In this document: piece by piece, positions 1-8,715 of the stretch
Numbering within the stretch: position 1 is the first letter of the stretch
How the letters are laid out: every line of letters begins with the position of its first letter
Origin: Trichaptum fuscoviolaceum
Lineage: Eukaryota; Basidiomycota; Agaricomycetes; Hymenochaetales; Trichaptaceae
DNA length: 64,000 nt
Direction of reading: 5' to 3'
Assembly: GCA_910574455.1 (NCBI GenBank)
Contig: CAJSYZ010000007.1
Location: 3,169,773 to 3,233,772 of the forward strand
Made by a program: the position numbers and the translations under genes
Notes under the pieces: model-generated
Databases searched by the model: none
What the model saw: only the letters and a program-made list of their open reading frames with translations
What the model was told of the DNA's origin: nothing

Positions 1-179
1 GCGCTCGACATCCATCTCCTACCCATTGCAAACATCCGAATTCAAGATTCGAGCCCCAAGCGCGCTGCAGAGCGCCAGCACGACGTTCAAGACACTGAAG
101 AAGACCATATGTCACCTCCGACAACCCAAGACTCGTCGCCAGCAGCCAAAGCTCGAAGCGCAGGCAGACCACTCTTACG

Positions 180-402
180 CCCTCAAGGAATGCAACCGAT
201 TCCTCACGGCCCTCGCTGGAAGCATTGAGAGCGATGGAATGAATGTCAGAGAGCGAAAAAAAGGTGTGTTGTCTCTACTTTGCAATACTGACACTGCCCT
301 CAAGGAATGCAACCGACTCCCAAGCTCAACCACTTTTCACCGCCCTCAAGGAATGCAACCGCATCTGACAGCCGGAATGCAACCAATTCCTCACAGCCCT
401 CA
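180..402 (+). repeat. Short dispersed repeat, four copies
   Basis: The motif CCCTCAAGGAATGCAACCG or a close variant occurs near 180, 297 and 343, with a degenerate fourth copy near 373. Spacing is irregular (about 117, 46 and 30 bp). Reading frames through it are only open by chance. No gene is recognised here. Confidence 0.6.
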
Positions 403-701
403 CTCGTCGTCTCCACTTCGCAATACTATCTGGATGGCGCGCAAAACACGGTGCGCGCACTCCATTTTACACGGACGCCGCCGCCTCGTCGCGTGTCGCG
501 GGTCGTCTCCACTTCGCAAGCTCTTGTTCAATTGATTGCGCCGGCTGCCTGCGACCATGAGAAACGTCACAGACCGGTCCCGCGTAGACTGCGACTGAGC
601 GGCAGTGTGTCTCTGCGACCATAGTCGCAAAGCACAGCCCTCAGTCCCTGTTCTGCGCATGCGACTGGCTTGTTGAGAGTAAGTAGTGCGTGCACGAAGC
701 A

Positions 702-1320
702 AGAAGCGCGAGACTCACCCAGATGTCGCTCGCCGGAAGAAAAAACATATATATATTGCCATCTCGGACAACTTCAGACCATCTCAAATTTGAAGCCTGG
801 TTTACTCGTGCGCTGCCCCGACGCCGCTCGCCGGGAGCAAATACATATATATATTGCTATCTTGGCCGTGGCTTGAAGGTATTGTGGGGGTTCATGGTGT
901 CCCTGTTCTTCGCGCGCGACAATTAGAATCGAAAAGCAAAGCTAGAAGTGCGAGACTCACCCAGATGTCGCTCGCCGGAAGCAAAAACATATATATATTG
1001 CCATCTCGGACAACTTCATCCATCTCGAATTCGAAGCCCTCGTTTGCTGCTACCCCGACAACGGCTTGCCCGGAAAAAAAACATATATATATTGTTATCT
1101 TGGCTGTGGTGAGACGGTGTTGTGGCAGTTCATGGTGTCCCTATTCCTTGCGCGCAACAATTAGAATTGAAAAGCGAGACACCCAGATGTCGCTCGCCGG
1201 AAGCAAGAACCGCCATCCCAAAATTGAAGCCCTCGATCACTCGCACGCCGCTCGCCGGGAGCAAATACATATATATATATTGTCATATTGGCCATGGCCA
1301 TGGTGCCTGTAACTCGTAGT
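702..1320 (+). repeat. Tandem repeat of ~225-240 bp, about 2.5 copies
   Basis: Units begin around 702, 943 and 1173, each carrying CCCAGATGTCGCTCGCCGGA, followed in the first two units by an ACATATATATATTG block. In each unit a second half has CGCTCGCCGGGAGCAAATAC or a variant, another ATATATAT block, and TTCATGGTGTCCCT in the first two. The repeat-within-repeat pattern suggests an older ~120 bp unit that duplicated. The small open frames across it are a by-product of the repeat. It may be a minisatellite or the inside of a decayed mobile element; no terminal repeats were found. Confidence 0.7.
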
Positions 1321-1821
1321 TGAGAATGTCGTAGAAGTACAAATGTAATGGGGCAGCTCACCGGAAAGAGATACTGGTGTTTGGAAGGGCAACAAAGCAG
1401 AAGAAGGGGGAAATAGCAGACAGAGGAAAGGTGAGCAGCTTTATATCGAGAGCTCGGAAGCGAGATCTCCGGTGCTTGCTTAAGGTGCTCAGGGTCGCAT
1501 TTCGGGCTCATTCCCTCAGTAGTTTTAATTATTTCAATCCCAAAGTTTGTGTTCTATAATACAGATTGAAGCCTGTAGATACTTTGAAGGTCCTGATATC
1601 TAAATCCAATGCAATCGAAGGAGAACTGAGGAGATTTGCACCGGCCGGAGTGTGATTACGTAAGCAGGGTCAATGCGTGCTACCAATCCTGGCTCAACCT
1701 CCTTCTCTTCGACCATGGCCTGCGAGCAGGCCATTAAACCTATCTCATTGCAAACAACCTCTGGAATTCAGCCTTCTGTTGCCATTGGCCTCTACACCAG
1801 CATTCAAGCCTATGCTGACCC
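1321..1821. other. No recognisable gene
   Basis: Only short open frames on both strands. One plus frame from 1673 runs 87 codons but resembles nothing known to me and lies against the minus-strand ORF that follows. Confidence 0.4.
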
Positions 1822-2706
1822 TCATCTCAGCCCCGAAATCCAGACACGGAGAGGTGAGTGCTCTCCCGGCCTCTCGCACCTCCTTCCAAGGCTCGCAACG
1901 CTCGGGACACTATGCACATCCGATGGAAGGTCCTGAAACACTTGGAAGGCTTCTAGGGTGGACGTAATACCACCCGCTAAGCGAAATGTGCGAGCAAGAC
2001 TGTCCAAATTGCAGAATATCCGGGTGAGCTCCTCCAAGCTGCTGTAGGCCTGTTCAACACACATTGGCAACATATCTAGCTTCTGTGTTGAAGTAGTGAC
2101 TACTGAAGCATCAAGTATAGACCCCAAGTATTGATGATTGACTGCCCCGCCTCCCCCCAGCTCACGAACTCGACCCGAGCAGACCGCGCAACTGTAGCAC
2201 GGCTCATACATCCCATTCACTCGGAAGAAGTCTTCCATCCTTCGCATCGCACTTTTCGCATCAGAAACCAGGGGTTCAGGGTCTCGGCTATGCTGTGAGA
2301 ATGCCGCTAGTGTGTAGCCGCTGTCTGGAACGTCCGAAGGCTGTAATTTTGTGAGCACTTTGCCGTCTGCACAGAGAGTGCATTTGGCATATTCTGAGCT
2401 GTTCAGCTGCTTTCTGGACAATTGGATGGTGTTGGAGAGGTCTGGGAGTGCCTCTGGAGGTCTCTGGAAGTGGTTTGAGAGACGGGACGGACGGGAGAGC
2501 TGCACGGCGCTCGAAACACTCGTCCGGAGGTATGCCCGGGCACTGCAGAAATGAGCTTCGCTTGGCTTTTTCTCCTGTCTCGTAAAAGAACCGGTGAGTA
2601 TCGGCCATGTTTCTCTCTCTTGTGATCTGTCTGACAGGATCTGTGGCTTTTGAAGGGTATAAATAGTGGTGCAATCTATCCCCAAGTTCCTCAGGCTCTT
2701 TGCCAT
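1822..2706 (-). CDS. Unrecognised 294-codon ORF
   Basis: An uninterrupted ATG-initiated minus-strand frame of 294 codons, the longest in the first 8 kb apart from repeats. Cysteines cluster at about residues 106-109 (CTLC) and again in CYSCAVC near residues 167-173, so a zinc-binding element is possible but unproven. I see no signal peptide or membrane helix and recognise no family. Overlapping frames on the same strand are also open, which weakens the case. It could be a remnant gene, part of a transposon, or a chance ORF. Confidence 0.3.
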   Translation of the reverse strand: MAKSLRNLGIDCTTIYTLQKPQILSDRSQERETWPILTGSFTRQEKKPSEAHFCSARAYLRTSVSSAVQLSRPSRLSNHFQRPPEALPDLSNTIQLSRKQLNSSEYAKCTLCADGKVLTKLQPSDVPDSGYTLAAFSQHSRDPEPLVSDAKSAMRRMEDFFRVNGMYEPCYSCAVCSGRVRELGGGGAVNHQYLGSILDASVVTTSTQKLDMLPMCVEQAYSSLEELTRIFCNLDSLARTFRLAGGITSTLEAFQVFQDLPSDVHSVPSVASLGRRCERPGEHSPLRVWISGLR

Positions 2707-2799
2707 CTCTTCCCTCTTCCCTCATCTTCTCCTCTCGCACTCGCAGCTCTTCTATACTGCTAGGCTGACATCTCATTTTGTGTGCACCAGACATTGTGA

Positions 2800-3265
2800 G
2801 TATCTACTTATTACAATATCTCATTCCTTTCTAACAAGAATTAGAATGTAATTCCTGATGCAATATGTGAGTCCCCTTATTTATTACATATATACTTTAT
2901 TTTCAATCCTGACTTTTGTTTTTCTAGATAAATAGTGGAGACTCGGACCCTAGACTGATAGCAACCCTCCGGAACTGGTGCTCAGCTCTTGTGCTATGTT
3001 CTTGAGGCACGTCTTGTTGTAAGCACTAGTAACCTGCGCGTGAGCTTCAAGATTCAACTTGGGCGTCTGTCCCTGAAGCGCCGACTGGTCCGTCGTGACT
3101 TGTGTATGTACCTCTTGACTCGTCGCAGACTTGTCTAGCTCTCTGTCTCTGTCGAATGTGTAAACTAGGTCAGTCGTTGCCTATACTCGACCACCTACCT
3201 GGCGGACGCAAAGCGAACCGTCTTGCGCGCTTTGGCGCTCGCGCGCAGATGGAGTGGTGATGGTG
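2800..3265. other. No recognisable gene
   Basis: AT-rich up to about 2930, then mixed sequence that may hold decayed 5' sequence of the BMS1 pseudogene that begins near 3270. No open frame of note. Confidence 0.4.
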
Positions 3266-3269
3266 GTGG

Positions 3270-4180
3270 ACCCGGGTCTTGTGGGAAGGCGAGTAGAAAA
3301 GCAGCGCAGGCGAAGCGTCGAAAGAGACCAAACACGACTGTCCGTTCCTCTGGTGAACCGTATGCCCGTCTCTAGATGCAATTGTGGGACCACCTGGTGT
3401 AGGCAGGACCGCTCTCAGGCCTCGTGAAACGATACACAAAGCAGTCTCTTTCAGCGATCAAAGGACCAGCGAGAATAAGAGGCGCTTGACCCTATAATAG
3501 ACATTGGAAAGGTTGCTGACCTGGCACTATTGATGACTGATGGATTGTTTGGCTTTGAAATGGTTCGCTTGCGACCTCTCTCCTAGTGACTACAGTGACT
3601 TACATGGCTGATCTTTCAGCAACAACTCGAATTTCTCAACATTCTTCACGGCTTACGGTTTCCGAAGGTCATTGTTGTCCTCACGCACCTTGACCTCATT
3701 CGCAAGCAGTCGAGATAATGAAGAAACGCGTCTGGACCGAGGTGCAAAGCTGTTCTGCCTCATCGGTCAATATCCAGATGGAGAAATACAAGACCTATTC
3801 CAGTTCATTTCATTTATGAGATTCCGGCCTGTGGGTGGAGGACCTCACGCCCCGAGAGAGGACATGCGCGCTTCTGAAGGAAAGCGCAATCCATTGTCAC
3901 TGTATATGGTTACCTTCGTGGAATCCTGGAGCGGGTGATCTAGATGCGAAGAATGTCTCGAAACTGTGAGATCCTTGCCCATGTATGTATACATCAATGT
4001 TCCTGGGAGCTTCTCGCGCGAAATGCAAACGGTAAGGACAAAGTACTTGGTATATAACATTGTCTAATACATGTTTCTACAGTATTCCGAGGTGAAGGCG
4101 AAAGGACGGTTATCGGTCTTCAGGATGTTCGGAGTACTCTCGATCCTGTGCTTGCAAAGTCGGTGTTACAGCGACCGATA
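3270..4180 (+). pseudogene. BMS1 GTPase pseudogene, N-terminal part
   Basis: Broken pieces of the ribosome-biogenesis GTPase Bms1 can be read in order in different frames. First comes a segment with RDQTRLSVPLVNRMP near 3325, then a P-loop-like GPPGVGRTAL near 3384 where the usual GKT lysine is replaced by arginine. Then IIDIGKVADLALLM near 3495 and FPKVIVVLTHLDLI near 3660. Next come GAKLFCLIGQYPDGEI near 3745, ALYGYLRG-type and GAGDLDAKNVSKL remains near 3900-3970, VYINVPGSFSRE near 3985 and a GEGERTVIGLQDV-like stretch near 4093. Frames change repeatedly with stops between blocks. Only the first third of the ~1,100-residue family is present. In working form Bms1 acts in the nucleolus in 18S rRNA maturation. 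The decay rules out a working gene here, and an intact BMS1 should exist elsewhere. Confidence 0.85.
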
Positions 4181-4529
4181 TTACCACGGGCTTGTGCGAA
4201 CATGGCCGCACTCAGAAACAGGCGAGGGTGTTTGGATAGACGGCAACCTGTATGAGTCTCAGCTCACAGAGTATGTCAATGATCTGAATTACGCTTCAGC
4301 GTCAAGTCCGAGCCCCCGCCAAACCAACACGCCGTCGTGCGCTCGCCCTCTGGCACAGCCTGGTCGCTAATCTCGAAGTACCTGTAGTTCATGTGAGGGT
4401 TGCGTGGGTGGATGGCGAGGCTGGAGCCAGCGGCGACCGCCGACATGACTATAGCCTGAGACTGGAGAACAGACGAGTCACGCTAATTCGGCCCGCAGAT
4501 TCTTCATGAGGACCTACCTTTGTGAGTTC

Positions 4530-5070
4530 TCTGAGAGTTGATGCTATGTGGCGAGCTCATGGAGAGACGTAGGACGCTGTCGGCAGTGGAGACCGTCATT
4601 AATGGCCGGAAAGCAACTGAGGACATTCTGAATGGAAGGGATGCCCGTTTAATGGCCATTGCTGGGTGCGTTTATCGACTTACAACCTGTCATTGTGTGA
4701 CTCACTATCCTTCAGACCCTGCTCAGTAAACAACGCCGAGTCCGCCCTCGATTACGCACACCAACTGAAGATGTGCGCCGACGGGGCAAAGAATGACCTC
4801 CACATTGTTATGCGCGTCTACTTCGAGAAACCGCGGACACCAGTCAGATTGCATCAACAAACCAGACATGGATGGTTCCTTCCGGACAATCAAGGGTCTG
4901 CGTATGGCACGTTCGCTTCTGCTCGATGTCGCGAAACTTGGTCTACCAGCTCCTCGATACGAACACCCATCAGGACCGCGAGTTGACGTGCATGCTTAGT
5001 ATGCCTACCGGCTTCAAGAGCTCCACGGACGGTACGGTCGGCGTTGCGGTGGATGCATGTCTACGGCACG
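4530..5070 (+). pseudogene. DAHP synthase pseudogene (shikimate pathway)
   Basis: Fragments match class I 3-deoxy-7-phosphoheptulonate synthase, the first enzyme of aromatic amino acid synthesis. A block ending in NGRDARLMAIAG near 4660 is joined across a plausible intron (GTGCGT to TTCAG, about 4666-4716) to PCSVNNAESALDYAHQLK. Then follow IVMRVYFEKPRTPV, a frame change near 4845, and PDMDGSFRTIKGLRMARSLL. About 35 residues, including the usual ESQVHRE region, are reduced to a stub. The copy resumes at MPTGFKSSTDGTVGVAVDA near 5000. An intron is retained, so this is a duplicated rather than a processed copy. The C-terminal half is absent, and the sequence runs straight into a BMS1 scrap. Confidence 0.85.
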
Positions 5071-5185
5071 GAATGAAGGTGCACATCCATGGAGCGGGTG
5101 ACCTAGATGCGAAGGATGTCTCGAAACTGGGTCATGTGCGATAAGGATGCTGTATACATAACTGTTCTCGGGCGGAAACGCAGAC
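5060..5185 (+). pseudogene. Second BMS1 fragment fused to the DAHP synthase remnant
   Basis: The stretch reads KVHIHGAGDLDAKDVSKL and then a DKDAVYI-like piece. It is nearly the same DNA as the BMS1 pseudogene at about 3930-4035: both carry the GGAGCGGGTGA...CTAGATGCGAAG core and similar following sequence. It lies directly after the DAHP synthase fragment in one open frame (4872-5144). This looks like a partial tandem duplication of the BMS1 remnant around the inserted DAHP synthase piece. Confidence 0.75.
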
Positions 5186-5211
5186 GGTAAAGACGGCGAA
5201 GTAACTGCTAT

Positions 5212-5878
5212 ATGATGCTGTCTAACGACATGTTAGCAGAGAACCAGGGTCTGCAGTATGATAACAAACAGCTCAATTCATTGCTGAAGGAGTATGAACA
5301 GACGCTGGAATCAGTCATGGCCACTTTTCGAAAACGAGCTGTGAGTACACCCTTCAGGATGACCTACCTCTTGTTAACACTTTCCTATAGCACGGGAACT
5401 GAAGACAGTATAAATCACTGATCATGGATTCAGAAACCGTGACTTTACAAGGACAACTATATACCGACAATCAACTATCCTCTCTCATTGCGGCATGCTC
5501 AAGATTACTGCGGATGGTTTTGCGTTTGCTAGGCGGAGAGGATCCGATCCGCCGTCGGACGACTTCGACGTCCATGGTCTATCAAAAGACTCCGTCGACT
5601 ATCCTATGGACCGGGAAACTGAACTGGCGAAGGAGAACGAGGAGTAGCGATTGTTACTGACGGAGGCGGAAGCGACTGAGACTAGCAAAGCACCTTTGGA
5701 ACTTCCGAAGATCCCTTTCGCGGTGATAAAGCAGCAAACGCCTCGACGACCAAGGTATCATCAGCACCACCGTAGATTTGGCGCGAAATCGTCCGTGGGA
5801 GGATACATGAATGAACAACAACACCACGACGCTCTGCATGAATTACAGGATATGTCCGATGATACAGAAGTACTTTAG
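5212..5878 (+). pseudogene. SIKE/FGFR1OP2-like coiled-coil gene, broken
   Basis: The N-terminal part reads ENQGLQYDNKQLNSLLKEYE, the typical coiled coil of SIKE/FGFR1OP2-family proteins. Later parts include LLGGEDP near 5540 and DYPMDRETELAKENEE near 5597. These are in different frames, and a TAG follows ENEE at about 5648 before the frame continues as RLLLTEAEA to a stop at 5878. Family members bind the STRIPAK complex in animals and fungi. Introns might rescue some frame changes, but the in-frame TAG inside a conserved leucine-rich stretch points to a pseudogene. It follows two other pseudogenes directly. Confidence 0.7.
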
Positions 5879-6258
5879 ACTATGTAAGTACCGTGCTTGC
5901 TTTTCATCATCATCTGTAGGACTTGCGTCAGTTCATGTGTAGTATAGTCGGATTAGCCTGTATTTACCTCGATTTTTAATCTTATGTGGAATTCTTGGAG
6001 CTTGCGCAGCGTGCTTATACCGTAAGACAAAGTAATATCGTGGAATCCAGGGGCATCAAGCGATTCTCGACGTAAGAAGCGCATAGCGAGTGCACGGAAT
6101 GATATGTTGTCTCGAGTCGGTCTCTCTTCCGCTGGCCTACCGACTACCTCGCAGGTTGGCTCTAGACTGTCAGTCCGCAACTCGTCTCTGATGTGTTGTT
6201 AAATCGCATTAGGTCTTCACATCGTATAGCAGTCTCAAGAGAGAGCGGATGGATTTTG

Positions 6259-7410
6259 TCACTGAGACAATGTCCTCTTGAAAAACTGAACGGATACATT
6301 GAGGGCTTTTTCGAACGCATCCTTGATCTCTGGAATTCCGAGGTTTGGGCGGGCTGCAAACCCATGCATTGTGCCTTCGAGTAATCAAGTTAGTTTCCAA
6401 TTGTATTATGGGACGATGTCTCGTACCTTTAAACTCATGGAACTCATAATCAAGGAATTCTGGTTTGTCTTTCCGGGCGGCGAATATGGCTTCCGCTTCA
6501 GCCCGAAGCTTGGGACCAAAGGTGTAGTCCTCTGATTACAAGAATTTATTCCTTCAATTGATATGCCCAAGATATCTGTCAAATTACAAACCTTCGGCGC
6601 AAATCCAAGCCGTTGGCGTTTTCATCGCCTGTATTTCTGCCTTATTGCATACACCGGGGTGAGCGACGACAGCTGCATCGATGAGTCCAGTCGTAGCAAG
6701 CCTGATGCATGCGGCACCTGGATACGGTGGTAATTATTCACACAGATTTCGTCGAAATCAGGGGATTTACCTCCCATACAGTAGCTTTATAGAAATAAAA
6801 GTATGATTGGAAGGCCGGAAAGCACAATTGAAGTTGACCTACTTACCCGATGGCTCCAATTCTCTCGTATTTCTTTCTAGCTTTTGTTTTCTTAACAAAC
6901 TATTACCCAGTCTCCTCAGATGCCAGGTTATTTCAGATAGGATATGGAGGAGTTACCCACATCTTGGATACGAGAGTCTAAAGCTCCAGGCCTATTGCTA
7001 ATGATGCGTGGAAGGTGTGTAACCATAGTCCATAATAAGCCGATTATCGCTTTGAAAGGAATTTTCTTGCCGGGCTGCTCTGGAAGGTAGTCGACGAGGT
7101 CTTCTTCTGCAAAAGGAGGATTCCCTTATGAATCGGATACAGCAGTTTACATCAGAATATATTGAGTTGTATATCGGAAAAGACGCGCACCGTTGAAAAT
7201 ATCTGGCGCCCAGACATCACATCCAACCTGTTCAGCCAGTTGATCTGCGATAATTTTGCTGTTCCGAAGAGGAAGGCCAAACGCGTCCGTCAGGTAGATG
7301 ATCGCCCGCGAGCTGTCTCTTCCGGGGGAGAAGTAGGCCGTCCCTTGCATCGAGCCTTTCGGCTCTCCAGGAAGGGCGTGCCCTGCTTTACAATGCTCGC
7401 AGAAACCCAT
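6259..7410 (-). CDS. Dienelactone hydrolase family protein
   Basis: Alpha/beta hydrolase of the dienelactone hydrolase family, which opens lactone or ester bonds in the cytosol, for example of dienelactones from aromatic breakdown. The start is the ATG of MGFCEHCKAG, the usual fungal N-terminus with its CEHC motif. Exon 1 continues through IIYLTDAFGLPLRNSKIIAD and VWAPDIFN. Later exons give EEDLVDYLPEQPGKK, KKYERIGAIGYCMGG holding the nucleophile cysteine of the family's GxCxGG, VVAHPG, PTAWICAE, DYTFGP and finally TMHGFAARP with the catalytic histidine. About six introns; length is close to the family's ~250 residues. All expected catalytic positions are visible, so it looks functional. The substrate cannot be read from sequence. 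Confidence 0.88.
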
Positions 7411-7762
7411 GACGGAAGTTGAGGTGCCTACGTGTACCGTGACGTTCTGGTGCGGATTCAAACAGTCAGGCTGTACGTTGTGCTGGAGAGCTCTCAGAAG
7501 ACCATAGCCAACATGCAGTAGATAAGGAGAGAGAGAATGTGAGCTCGAGAGGAAATAATCCCACAAGCTTAAGCAGCGAGCAATATCGGTCGTGATGGTT
7601 TCTCACCGAAGTCTACCGTGCACATGCCAGTGATAGCGCCATTGAATTAGGACGCTGTTCGGGCTGGGCGCGATTAAGAGATGGTTTTTGTACCAGTTTC
7701 GCCTGTAAAGCGAATAACTGAGGTTTCAAGCGTAGCTTCCGTCACTGCAAGGGTCTTTTATA

Positions 7763-7771
7763 GACAAAGTT
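7763..7771. repeat. 9 bp target site duplication, left
   Basis: GACAAAGTT directly abuts the left end of the TIR element and is repeated exactly at 8505-8513. Confidence 0.85.
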
Positions 7772-8504
7772 CAACCTCCTTCCCAGGGTTCGCCTGACAA
7801 GGCTCCCCTTAGTAATAATACTAGTAGCCTAATTAGTGTTTTGAACAAATAATACATAACTTAACGCAAAAGGGAAGGGGAGCCGTCAGGCGACCCCTTG
7901 CATATTTTTTTTAGCCGAGCGCGCGCTCGCTGTGGGGTAAACAAAGGTAAACTTACCCCGCCACGTCCAAAGTAAGTAATGGGCCCGCCGCTTTCGATGG
8001 CGGGATCAATAACTCCCTCAATACTTTACAAAAATGTACAAGACGTTGCATACATGCTGCTTGCTATAGTAAAACATATTTTGTATATAGATTATATTGC
8101 TATTGTACATGACCCTAGTGTAATGGATAGCATTGGGGGCAGTGCTCTCTGCACCCTCATTTAATTTATTTGTGGCTTATTCTACTTGAAGCGCTATCAA
8201 ATAATGATTCTAATAGTACTTTAAATATATAAGTAGAGAAATGAAGTCTTTTAAAAATCTTTTTGTATGGTTATTGAGCCCGCCATCGAAAGCGGCGGGC
8301 CCATTACTTACTTTGGACGTGGCGGGGTAAGTTTACCTTTGTTTACCCCACAGCGAGCGCGCGCTCGGCTAAAAAAAATATGCCAGGGGTCGCCTGACGG
8401 CTCCCCTTTCCTTTTGCGTTAAGTTATGTATTATTTGTTCAAAACACTAATTAGGCTATTATTACTAAGGGGAGCCTGTCAGGCGAACCCTGGGAAGGAG
8501 GTTG
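7772..8504. mobile_element. Non-autonomous TIR transposon, Mutator-like (733 bp)
   Basis: Two inverted arms of about 230 bp (7772-8004 and 8279-8504) match almost base for base, with a few small indels. The outer ends are CAACCTCCTTCCCAGGG and its complement. The ~275 bp core is AT-rich with no real ORF. An exact 9 bp duplication flanks it. Long TIRs with a 9 bp duplication fit Mutator-like elements; the lack of a transposase makes it non-autonomous. It lies about 210 bp upstream of the MFS transporter start and downstream of nothing else on that strand, so it sits in that promoter region. High arm identity suggests a fairly recent insertion. Confidence 0.9.
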
Positions 8505-8513
8505 GACAAAGTT
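8505..8513. repeat. 9 bp target site duplication, right
   Basis: GACAAAGTT, identical to the copy at 7763-7771. Confidence 0.85.
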
Positions 8514-8587
8514 AATGATGATGGTTCGAGTTCAAGTTACGGTGTTCACACGGAGACTCGGATAATTCAACTCGAAGAGCATCTTGG

Positions 8588-8596
8588 GCTATAAAT
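8588..8596 (+). promoter_or_regulatory. Possible TATA box of the MFS gene
   Basis: GCTATAAATAGC-type sequence about 120 bp before the MFS transporter ATG, at a sensible distance for a fungal core promoter. It lies between the TIR element and the gene. The spacing is the only support. Confidence 0.45.
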
Positions 8597-8715
8597 AGCT
8601 CGCCAGAGTCCTTTAAAAACGCGCTTCATTCCTTACAACCCCCCGACGCGAGTTGTAATGAACTACCTCCACTGTCGCCTTTCTTGCTGACCACTAATAA
8701 GTCATAACGTCAGAT

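Noticed and set aside
180..402. Repeat array resembling CRISPR at first glance
   Set aside because: Repeat spacing is irregular, copies are few, and the genome is clearly eukaryotic.
2650..2670. TATAAATAG on the plus strand as a promoter
   Set aside because: It lies inside the minus-strand ORF and no plus-strand gene starts nearby.
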